Positions 1 to 5,229 of a DNA stretch of 5,229 nucleotides are shown here, piece by piece. A program made the position numbers and the translations under genes. The notes below the pieces were generated by a model. The model was not told the origin of the DNA. It did no database searches and saw only the letters and a program-made list of their open reading frames with translations. The stretch lies in assembly GCA_030655795.1 (NCBI GenBank), contig JAUSPJ010000193.1:1-5229 (forward strand), given 5' to 3'. This DNA comes from Fidelibacterota bacterium (GTDB lineage Bacteria; Fidelibacterota; UBA2242). The stretch's first letter is position 1; every line of letters begins with the position of its first letter.

Positions 1-401
1 TCGGCGCTTACCAGCCGGAACACAATATTGTTTTAAAAATCGAATCCAATCTTCCTCCGCTTTATGCCGATAAAATTCAGATAAAACAGGTCGTCGTCAA
101 TCTGATTCAAAATGCCATTCAGTCTTCTGATAGCGACGATCTGCAAATAAATATTGACCTCAAGTCTGACGACGACAATGTGATACTGGAAATCATTGAT
201 AATGGCCCCGGAATTTCTTTGGAATATCTGCAAAAAATCTTTGAGCCCTATTTTACAACCCGGCGAAAGGGCACCGGCCTCGGCCTTCCAATTGTGAAGC
301 GTATTGTGGAAAATCACCGTGGGAACATCATGCTAAGCAGTGTAACAGGTCAGGGCACAACGGTCACCATTACATTACCAATCATTGAAAATGAAAGATA
401 A
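1..401 (+). CDS. Sensor histidine kinase, C-terminal part (5' end outside window)
   Basis: This is the C-terminal catalytic (HATPase_c) domain of a two-component sensor kinase, which binds ATP and phosphorylates a conserved histidine that lies upstream of the window. The frame is open from position 3 to the TAA at 399-401 and gives about 132 residues. All the ATP-binding boxes are visible in order: the N box (VVNLIQNAIQ, about residues 31-40 of the fragment), G1 (DNGPGI, 66-71), the F box (IFEPYFTT, 79-86) and G2 (GTGLGLPIV, 90-98). The spacing is normal for the domain. There is no receiver domain after it, so it is a plain, non-hybrid kinase. The next gene starts 3 bp later and encodes an NtrX-like regulator, so this is most likely its cognate kinase (NtrY/NtrB-like). 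The sensor and dimerisation domains are missing, so the signal cannot be inferred. A GTG at 180 is internal and is not the start. Confidence 0.93.
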   Translation, partial: GAYQPEHNIVLKIESNLPPLYADKIQIKQVVVNLIQNAIQSSDSDDLQINIDLKSDDDNVILEIIDNGPGISLEYLQKIFEPYFTTRRKGTGLGLPIVKRIVENHRGNIMLSSVTGQGTTVTITLPIIENER

Positions 402-404
402 ACA

Positions 405-1802
405 ATGCACATACTGATTATTGATGACGAAAAAAACATTCGGCAAACTCTTTCCGGAATATTAGCCGATGAGGGTCACACGGTAAGCCTGGCCGAAACC
501 GGCGAAGAGGGAATACTGCGATTGGGCGAATCACTTGTCGACCTCGTATTTCTGGATGTAAAATTGCCAAAAATGAGCGGAATCGATGTGTTAAAACAGA
601 TGAAAAAAGAGTGGCCGTCGGTAGATGTGCTGATGATTTCGGGAGACAGTGATATAAACACGGCCGTCAACGCTGTCAAAATAGGCGCCCACGACTTTAT
701 GGAAAAACCGCTTTCGCTTCCCAAAATCCTGATTGCCGTTCAAAACATCACCGAAAAAAGGAAGTTGTTTCAAAAATGCATTATTGGCGACGAGAAAATC
801 GACTTCCGTTATCGGATAATTGGTCACTCGCCACAAATCAATAATATTCGGGAGATGATCCGCCGTGTCGCCAAAACCGACGCAAAGGTCCTGATCACCG
901 GGGAAAGCGGCACCGGCAAAGAGCTGGTTGCCTATGCCATTCATAAAACAAGTCTCCGGTCAGATAATCCATTTATCACTTTTAACAGCGCAGCGATTCC
1001 AAATGAACTTGTTGAAAGCGAACTGTTTGGGCACGAAAAAGGCGCCTTTACCGGCGCCGACCGGCAAAAACCCGGAAAACTGGAAAGTGCTAATCACGGA
1101 ACTATCTTTCTGGACGAAATTGGCGACATGAATATCGATGCTCAGTCAAAAATTCTACGGGTTCTGGAAGAGGGAAAATTCGAACGCGTCGGCGGTAACC
1201 GGACAATTGATATCGATGTCCGGGTTCTGGCGGCAACCAATCGCAATATTGAAGAAATAATTAAAAACGGGACCTTTCGCGAGGATCTGTATTACCGGCT
1301 GAATGTTGTGCCCTTTTATTTACCGCCTCTCAGAGAGCGGACAAGCGATGTACCGGTGCTGCTTGAGCATTATCTGCGAACCTATTCTAATGAACTTGCA
1401 ACCGCCAGAAAACATTTTTCAGGTGCCGCAATGGACATATTAAAAAACTATCATTTCCCGGGGAATATCCGCGAACTGAAAAACCTTGTAGAGCGATTGT
1501 ATATATTGTCAGATAAAGATGAGATTGATGAAAACGATGTCCGGCAAAACCTGGCTTTTCCGAAATCTATGGAGCAAAGCATCCTGAAAAATATTCTGCA
1601 TGAAGACACATATAGCAATGCCAAGCGGGTATTTGAAACATATTATTTTACTGAGAAACTAAAACTGGCCGATTGGAACATCAGCCGCCTGGCTAGCGAA
1701 ATTGGCGTGCTTCAGCCGAATTTGTCACGAAAACTGAAAGCCCTGGGAATCAGCGTTCCGGATAATAATTACTATACAAAACTTAATTTTATTAAAGAAT
1801 AG
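405..1802 (+). CDS. Sigma-54-dependent response regulator, NtrC family (NtrX-like)
   Basis: This cytoplasmic transcription activator of 465 residues has three complete domains. The receiver (about 1-120) has the acidic pair D7/D8, phosphoacceptor D51, S79 and K101. The AAA+ sigma-54 activation domain (about 138-370) has Walker A GESGTGKE (166-173), the GAFTGA loop (213-218) that contacts sigma-54, Walker B GTIFLDEIGD (232-241), sensor I near ATNRN (277-281), the arginine-finger region FREDLYYRLN (291-300) and sensor II GNIREL (353-358). The C-terminal Fis-type helix-turn-helix (about 424-449, NISRLASEIG through SRKLKALGI) binds DNA. With these motifs intact it should hydrolyse ATP and open sigma-54 promoters once phosphorylated. 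The ATG at 405 lies 3 bp after the kinase stop, which suggests translational coupling; the only upstream purine stretch is a weak GAAAGA. The receiver and HTH most resemble NtrX, but the targets are unknown, so I give no symbol. The 3' end overlaps the convergent plsX by 11 bp. Confidence 0.95.
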   Translation: MHILIIDDEKNIRQTLSGILADEGHTVSLAETGEEGILRLGESLVDLVFLDVKLPKMSGIDVLKQMKKEWPSVDVLMISGDSDINTAVNAVKIGAHDFMEKPLSLPKILIAVQNITEKRKLFQKCIIGDEKIDFRYRIIGHSPQINNIREMIRRVAKTDAKVLITGESGTGKELVAYAIHKTSLRSDNPFITFNSAAIPNELVESELFGHEKGAFTGADRQKPGKLESANHGTIFLDEIGDMNIDAQSKILRVLEEGKFERVGGNRTIDIDVRVLAATNRNIEEIIKNGTFREDLYYRLNVVPFYLPPLRERTSDVPVLLEHYLRTYSNELATARKHFSGAAMDILKNYHFPGNIRELKNLVERLYILSDKDEIDENDVRQNLAFPKSMEQSILKNILHEDTYSNAKRVFETYYFTEKLKLADWNISRLASEIGVLQPNLSRKLKALGISVPDNNYYTKLNFIKE

Positions 1803-2865
1803 AGTTTTCGAATTTCCCAGAATAATTGTGGGATTCAAACACAGCAATTTCTTTCTCAATGCGTCCACAAACATTATCGCGGTGCGATTTTGCCGCCAGT
1901 TTGATTGCATTGGTAATTGCTTTGGCCTTTGATCTACCGTGGGCCTTAATCACGATCTCTTTAAAGCCTAGCAGCGGCGCACCGCCATATTCAGAATAGT
2001 CCGTGGAACTTTTCAGCTGCTTAATACCGCTGGACAGCGCTATCAGGCCCAGTCGCCAGAGAAACCGGTGCTTAAACGCATAACGCCCCAGGTGCGAGGC
2101 CATTTCGGCAATGCCTTCCATTGTTTTTGTCACGATATTCCCCACATACCCCTCTGTTACTACAACGTCGGAAAGCCCCAGCATGACTTCGTTGCCCTCG
2201 ATATTACCGATAAAATTCACTTCCGGCAATTCCTCCAGAATTTTATAAACACTCGACAACAACTCGCCGCCTTTATACGATTCCTTGCCGATGTTCAGAA
2301 GCGCTACCGTGGGGTCTTGAATTCCTTTTATATCGGAAGCATATATTTTCCCCATTAATGCAAACTGGACCATGTCTTCCGCCGAGCAGTGAATGTTTGC
2401 GCCAACATCCAGTAACAGGGCAAAATGATCCCGGCGATTCTGGGCGTTTCGGGTCGGATAAACTGTCGCAATAGCGGTCTTGCGCACTCCAATAATTCGG
2501 GGAATATTGAGCGATGATGAAAGAACATACGCGCCAGTATTGCCGGCAGATACGACTCCGTGTGCCTGCCCTTCGGCACAAAGTTTGGCAGCAATTATCA
2601 TCGACGCATTTGGCTTTCGCCGGACGGCTTCGCGCGGCACATCCTCCGAGGTAATAACTTCGTTTGTATGAACAATTTCGATCTGGTCTGAATTATAGGA
2701 TTCTTTACTTAATATGGATTTGATTTGGGCTTCGTCCCCGACGAGAATGACCTTTCCTCGTGATTCTATGGTCGCAATCGCCGCACCTTTGACAATCTCA
2801 TCCGGGGCGTTATCGCCGCCCATTGCATCAACAGCGATAACAGTGTTTTTCTCTATTTCAGTCAT
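1792..2865 (-). CDS. plsX: Phosphate acyltransferase PlsX
   Basis: PlsX converts acyl-ACP and phosphate to acyl-phosphate, the acyl donor used by PlsY in the first step of phospholipid synthesis. It is a soluble or peripheral membrane protein. The product has 357 residues, close to the usual 330-350, with a short extra tail. Family signatures run the whole length: IAVDAMGGDNAP (about 10-21), VSAGNTGA (105-112), LLDVGANIHC (151-160), LLNIGKESYKG (189-199), NFIGNIEGNE (217-226), VVVTEGYVGN (234-243) and YGGAPLLGF plus VIKAHG near 293-310. The ATG at 2865 is preceded by a good Shine-Dalgarno sequence (AGAGGTGG) inside the end of queG. It lies 2 bp after queG, so the two are probably cotranscribed. 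The common partners rpmF and fabH are not adjacent. The TAA stop lies inside the convergent regulator gene. Confidence 0.96.
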   Translation of the reverse strand: MTEIEKNTVIAVDAMGGDNAPDEIVKGAAIATIESRGKVILVGDEAQIKSILSKESYNSDQIEIVHTNEVITSEDVPREAVRRKPNASMIIAAKLCAEGQAHGVVSAGNTGAYVLSSSLNIPRIIGVRKTAIATVYPTRNAQNRRDHFALLLDVGANIHCSAEDMVQFALMGKIYASDIKGIQDPTVALLNIGKESYKGGELLSSVYKILEELPEVNFIGNIEGNEVMLGLSDVVVTEGYVGNIVTKTMEGIAEMASHLGRYAFKHRFLWRLGLIALSSGIKQLKSSTDYSEYGGAPLLGFKEIVIKAHGRSKAKAITNAIKLAAKSHRDNVCGRIEKEIAVFESHNYSGKFENSIL

Positions 2866-2867
2866 GT

Positions 2868-3821
2868 TTATTCCACCTCTTTTTCAAAATCTATACATTT
2901 TTTCGGCCATTGTAAAGCAGCGTTCATGTTTCGCTGTATTCTTTTGAATTTTAACCGCTCAATCGCTGTATTCTTAAAAACCTTGGTAAATTTATCTATA
3001 TTTCCAGCATTACCCAACTCAATATATTTTTGGATTTGATCTTTTCGGTCAATATACCGGGGTTCGAATGTTGTTTTTGACCATTTTCGATTCCAGGGAC
3101 AGGCCTCCTGGCAGACATCACATCCATACACCCACTTATCTAAAAAAGCCGCATCTCTATCAGAAAAATCACCCTTTTTTTCAATCGTCAGATACGAGAT
3201 GCACTTATTGGAGTCTATCAATCCGGGCTCGATAATCGCTCCAGCTGGGCACCGGTCGATACAGAGAGTACAGGACCCACAACGACCAGCTGTCATTTCA
3301 GATGGTTTAATATTTACAGATAAAAATAATATTCCGATAAAACAGTACGATCCGATTCCGTTACCGATAAACACTCCGTTTTTGCCAATCCAGCCCATGC
3401 CGGCCTGTTCGGCATAGGCTTTTTCCGGTACGGGACCGGTATCTACGTATATTTCCCCCTTTATCCTTTTGTCAATATCTTTGATGCCCACTAAAACGGC
3501 CGTCAGCTTCTCTTTGACTATGTTGTGATAGTCCCGTCCCATCGCATATCGGGAAAATTTAATCCCGTTTTTTGCTGATATCGGTTCACTGAAGTAATTA
3601 TCCAAAACCACCAAAACCGATTTTACCCATGGGATCCTTTTCCGGATATCCATGCGATCGTCTTTGGTTCTTTTCATCCACTCCATTTCAGCATGATATC
3701 CACAATCCAGCCATCTTTTAATTTGTAGAATATATTTCTCATCCAGAGACGGTTCGGAGATTCCACAGACTGACAATTTACTGATAGTTACAATGTCCTT
3801 AATTTTGCCGGATGTGATCAT
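2868..3821 (-). CDS. queG: Epoxyqueuosine reductase QueG
   Basis: QueG carries out the last step of queuosine synthesis, reducing epoxyqueuosine to queuosine at the wobble base of tRNAs with GUN anticodons; the family uses cobalamin and two [4Fe-4S] clusters. Counted from the TTG at 3827, the protein has 319 residues and shows RYAMGRDYH (93-101), DTGPVPEKAYAEQAGMGWIG (129-148) with the probable catalytic D129, a first cysteine group C183/C186/C189/C193 (CGSCTLCIDRCP), C209, and a second group C236/C239/C243 in GCDVCQEACPWN. All eight cluster ligands are present. It is shorter than the 379-residue E. coli enzyme and shows no obvious C-terminal HEAT extension. I prefer the ATG at 3821 (317 aa) over the TTG two codons upstream (3827), because ATG is the stronger start and neither has a Shine-Dalgarno sequence. 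plsX follows after 2 bp. Other queuosine genes are not in the window. Confidence 0.95.
   Translation of the reverse strand: MITSGKIKDIVTISKLSVCGISEPSLDEKYILQIKRWLDCGYHAEMEWMKRTKDDRMDIRKRIPWVKSVLVVLDNYFSEPISAKNGIKFSRYAMGRDYHNIVKEKLTAVLVGIKDIDKRIKGEIYVDTGPVPEKAYAEQAGMGWIGKNGVFIGNGIGSYCFIGILFLSVNIKPSEMTAGRCGSCTLCIDRCPAGAIIEPGLIDSNKCISYLTIEKKGDFSDRDAAFLDKWVYGCDVCQEACPWNRKWSKTTFEPRYIDRKDQIQKYIELGNAGNIDKFTKVFKNTAIERLKFKRIQRNMNAALQWPKKCIDFEKEVE
2869..2880 (-). promoter_or_regulatory. Ribosome binding site of plsX inside queG
   Basis: On the minus strand the sequence AGAGGTGGAATAAAC directly precedes the plsX ATG. The AGAGGTGG core lies about 7 nt from the start and falls within the last codons of queG. 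This supports the chosen plsX start and coupled translation from a queG-plsX message. Confidence 0.7.
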
Positions 3822-3824
3822 TGT

Positions 3825-3832
3825 CAAATATA
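3825..3832 (-). promoter_or_regulatory. Possible queG promoter, TAnnTTTG type
   Basis: Read on the minus strand, TATATTTG matches the TAnnTTTG -7 element known from Bacteroidetes promoters. A TTTG lies upstream with an 18 bp spacer, slightly short of the usual 19-21. If the element is used as in that phylum, transcription would begin at about the A of the ATG at 3821, giving a leaderless mRNA. This fits the lack of a Shine-Dalgarno sequence. The motif is short and AT-rich, so chance is possible. Confidence 0.3.
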
Positions 3833-3883
3833 CAAACCATTTCCCGACAACAAAACCGGTTTAATGAATATTCAGTTTGTATA
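3829..3883. repeat. Inverted repeat TATACAAAC / GTTTGTATA in the divergent intergenic region
   Basis: TATACAAAC (3829-3837) and GTTTGTATA (3875-3883) are a perfect 9 bp inverted pair whose centres lie 46 bp apart. The right copy is part of a perfect 10 bp palindrome, TTGTATACAA (3877-3886). A second perfect palindrome, AAACCGGTTT (3853-3862), lies close to the midpoint. The layout could be a pair of operator half-sites shared by the divergent genes, or simply two similar promoter elements. The sequence shows the repeats directly; the role is inferred. Confidence 0.4.
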
Positions 3884-3908
3884 CAAGAGGATAAAAGGCG
3901 TATATTTC
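3876..3908 (+). promoter_or_regulatory. Possible promoter of the arsenate-reductase-like gene
   Basis: TTTG (3876-3879), a 21 bp spacer and TATATTTC (3901-3908) resemble the Bacteroidetes TTTG / TAnnTTTG promoter with one mismatch in the -7 element. The same bases can be read as a weak sigma-70 promoter, with TTGTAT at 3877-3882 and TATATT at 3901-3906 separated by 18 bp. Either reading puts the transcript start shortly before the Shine-Dalgarno sequence at 3914. Confidence 0.3.
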
Positions 3909-3913
3909 AACTT

Positions 3914-3920
3914 GGAAAGG
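3914..3920 (+). promoter_or_regulatory. Ribosome binding site that fixes the start at 3929
   Basis: GGAAAGG lies 8 nt before the ATG at 3929. It supports this start and therefore a real N-terminal extension of the encoded protein. The only later candidate, a GTG at 4043, would delete most of the first beta strand before the active-site loop. Confidence 0.65.
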
Positions 3921-3928
3921 ATTAACGA

Positions 3929-4447
3929 ATGGGCAGTTTAAGCGATTTATTTAAAAACGAAATTGAAAAGATAAAACCGGCTGATCCTGACCCGGTAACT
4001 GATTCGGTTGAAATTGACAAACCTTCCGACGGAAAAAAACGTGTGTTGTTTATCTGTACCGGTAATTCTGTTCGCAGCCAGATGGCCGAGGCCCTGCTGA
4101 AATCACTGGGCTCAGACAGGTTTGAGGTTTTCAGCGCCGGCATTACGCCCGCCGGAGTTCACCGCTTGACCAAACAGGTTATGGGCGAGGTCGGCATTTC
4201 AATGGACGGCCATCATAGCCAGCATGTCAGTGAATATGAAAACACGTTGTTTGATTATGTCATTCCATTGTGTGAGGTTGCGGCCCTCAGCTGCCCGGAA
4301 TTTCCCGGCGAACACCAACGAATTAACTGGTACATTGATGATCCGATCCGGGTACTTGGTGGCGACGAACGCAAGCTGACAGCATTTCGGATCACCCGTA
4401 ATATTCTAAAGAAAAAAGTTTTGGCATTTATACAGGAAGCGCCATAA
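3929..4447 (+). CDS. Arsenate reductase-like protein of the low-molecular-weight tyrosine phosphatase fold
   Basis: The 172-residue product is probably a cytoplasmic, thioredoxin-coupled arsenate reductase (ArsC of the Staphylococcus type), reducing arsenate to arsenite. The phosphatase P-loop is CTGNSVRSQMAEA (43-55), with nucleophile C43 and R49. C115 and C122 (LCEVAALSCPEFP) match the two redox-relay cysteines of that family, and D137/D138 in IDDP match its catalytic aspartate. The relay cysteines and the RSQMAE signature favour a reductase over a pure tyrosine phosphatase. About 37 residues before the core (rich in D, P, E and K, no signal peptide or membrane segment) are unusual, since typical members begin only a few residues before the P-loop strand. 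After DDP the sequence IRVLGGDER is also not the usual DDPA form. No arsR, acr3 or arsB is adjacent. It is divergent from queG and ends in a strong terminator. Fold confidence is high; substrate confidence is moderate, so I give no symbol. Confidence 0.85.
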   Translation: MGSLSDLFKNEIEKIKPADPDPVTDSVEIDKPSDGKKRVLFICTGNSVRSQMAEALLKSLGSDRFEVFSAGITPAGVHRLTKQVMGEVGISMDGHHSQHVSEYENTLFDYVIPLCEVAALSCPEFPGEHQRINWYIDDPIRVLGGDERKLTAFRITRNILKKKVLAFIQEAP

Positions 4448-4473
4448 AAAAAGCCCCGGGCCGGGGCTTTTTT
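4446..4473. terminator. Bidirectional intrinsic terminator
   Basis: A near-perfect hairpin with arms AAAAAAGCCCCGG (4447-4459) and CCGGGGCTTTTTT (4461-4473) follows the arsenate-reductase-like gene. In practice the stem is GCCCC/GGGGC closed by a GGGCC loop. There are six T on the plus strand and seven on the minus strand, so it can stop transcription of both convergent genes. The plus-strand stop codon TAA (4445-4447) lies at its base. Confidence 0.92.
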
Positions 4474-4491
4474 ATTATATAGACCAAACAG

Positions 4492-5217
4492 TTATCTATT
4501 CTTTATTTCCCATAATTTACCAAACAGCTCTTCCAGCGCATATCCCAGATTTTCATCACGGGCAGTAGTAATATCCGCTTCGTTTTCCAGCACAACATAC
4601 GGAACCTTATGGCCCTTCACATTAATAAATTCCGGATTGCCCCCTTTGAATTCTTCCCAGTCCACCTTCCCGTACAGGCGCTCCAGCTTCCAGTCCGGCA
4701 GCCCGTGCTCCAGAATGCTGTCTGGCCGATCAGGATTAAAACGTTTTTTATTTTTTCTTAACGATTCTCTATAGGAAACATCTATATAAAAAATCACGGC
4801 TTGCTTTAGAATGTCGTCAGACAGGTGAGGATATGCATCAATATAGCCACCGTGCTCGGCGCCGCGTGAAAATTCGATCAGAGAGGTATGTTCCTGGTGA
4901 TAGTCTTTAATGTCCCGGAGACGCTTGCTATAATCCATGGAGATTCTTTCAATCAACAGATGCCACTGATAATCATGCAGGAATAACCCGTCTTTGGTGG
5001 ATTGCATTCGGGGTTTATTCAGAATCTTCTCCAGTATGGCGTCGTCTTCAAACCAGACCCATAGCATCGGAAAATCATCAATTTCGTCCATTTTACCAAT
5101 ATGAAACCGTTGAATGCGTTCTTCCAAGGTGGTCTTTTTTAAATAATCGATCACCTCTGATTTTCCTGAGGCGGGCCGGCCATTGAGAATGATAATATCA
5201 AAAATTGCGTTTTGCAT
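4492..5217 (-). CDS. P-loop NTPase, putative kinase of unknown substrate
   Basis: I do not recognise a named family. The 241-residue protein opens with a hydrophobic strand and a Walker A motif GRPASGKS (13-20), the arrangement seen in small nucleotide and metabolite kinases. TSLIEFSRG (111-119) is a candidate Walker B strand with an acidic end. A basic stretch near 150-165 (YRESLRKNKKRFNPDR) resembles a lid segment, and VVLENEADIT (208-217) sits where related kinases have a C-terminal strand and a base-contacting loop. No membrane segment or signal peptide is visible, so it should be cytoplasmic. The ATG at 5217 is well supported: GGCGGAAG lies just upstream and an in-frame TAG at 5227-5229 rules out any earlier start. 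It is convergent with the arsenate-reductase-like gene and shares its terminator. The phosphotransfer role is inferred from motifs only; another P-loop function is possible. Confidence 0.88.
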   Translation of the reverse strand: MQNAIFDIIILNGRPASGKSEVIDYLKKTTLEERIQRFHIGKMDEIDDFPMLWVWFEDDAILEKILNKPRMQSTKDGLFLHDYQWHLLIERISMDYSKRLRDIKDYHQEHTSLIEFSRGAEHGGYIDAYPHLSDDILKQAVIFYIDVSYRESLRKNKKRFNPDRPDSILEHGLPDWKLERLYGKVDWEEFKGGNPEFINVKGHKVPYVVLENEADITTARDENLGYALEELFGKLWEIKNR

Positions 5218-5218
5218 A

Positions 5219-5227
5219 TCTTCCGCC
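5219..5227 (-). promoter_or_regulatory. Ribosome binding site of the P-loop kinase-like gene
   Basis: On the minus strand GGCGGAAG precedes the ATG at 5217 by a few bases and follows directly on an in-frame TAG, which together fix the start. The promoter lies outside the window. Confidence 0.6.
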
Positions 5228-5229
5228 TA

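Noticed and set aside
1041..1060. Repeated GGCGCC-like blocks
   Set aside because: They encode the conserved GAFTGA loop, so codon choice and protein constraint explain them.
1810..1836. Hairpin TCCCA/TGGGA with extra GAA/TTC pairs just past the regulator stop
   Set aside because: The stem is short and bulged, there is no T-run on either strand, and it lies in plsX coding sequence.
2068..2671. Open frames opposite and out of phase within plsX
   Set aside because: They lie fully within a gene with clear family motifs throughout, show no recognisable protein and have no ribosome binding site of note; treated as shadows.
3822..3827. TTGACA on the minus strand at the 5' end of queG, a perfect sigma-70 -35 hexamer
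   Set aside because: It would lie at the start codon, and the sequence 17 bp further on (AATTAA-like) is a poor -10; a start inside queG would cut its conserved N-terminal part.
3828..3928. Possible PreQ1 riboswitch upstream of queG
   Set aside because: On the queG strand I see no C-rich loop pairing and no A-rich tail of the PreQ1 type; PreQ1 also regulates earlier steps more often than queG.

Overview
The window holds six protein-coding genes with almost no free space and no RNA genes, mobile elements or CRISPR. It looks like chromosomal core DNA of a Gram-negative-type bacterium of moderate GC content. Three clues weakly suggest the Bacteroidetes/FCB side of the tree or an uncultured relative: a short queuosine enzyme (QueG) without an obvious C-terminal HEAT-repeat extension, an NtrY/NtrX-like two-component pair, and TAnnTTTG-like promoter elements between queG and its divergent neighbour. 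Good Shine-Dalgarno sequences before several genes argue against a typical Bacteroidetes member. I cannot name the phylum from this sequence alone.

Layout. Positions 1-401 (+) are the C-terminal ATPase domain of a sensor histidine kinase cut by the window edge. It is followed after 3 bp by a complete sigma-54-dependent NtrC-family (NtrX-like) response regulator at 405-1802 (+). The regulator runs into plsX (1792-2865, -), and the two genes overlap tail to tail by 11 bp. plsX (phosphate acyltransferase of phospholipid synthesis) lies 2 bp downstream of queG (epoxyqueuosine reductase, - strand, start near 3821), so these two form a tight operon. About 100 bp of intergenic DNA (3828-3928) separates queG from a divergent gene at 3929-4447 (+). 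That gene encodes a low-molecular-weight phosphatase-fold protein resembling thioredoxin-coupled arsenate reductase. A strong GC-rich bidirectional terminator (4446-4473) ends this gene and also the convergent gene at 4492-5217 (-), a P-loop protein of unknown function that looks like a small-molecule kinase.

How the genes relate. The kinase and regulator are one signalling unit: the regulator has an intact phosphoacceptor, an AAA+ ATPase with the GAFTGA sigma-54 contact loop and a Fis-type helix-turn-helix. Its targets are not visible here. queG and plsX are housekeeping genes joined by transcription and not by pathway. The arsenate-reductase-like gene stands alone, without arsR or an arsenite exporter in view.

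I found no clear new defence or mobile system. The best points for a second look are the unrecognised P-loop kinase-like protein, the N-terminally extended arsenate-reductase-like protein, and the small divergent control region, which has an inverted repeat and a possible leaderless start for queG.
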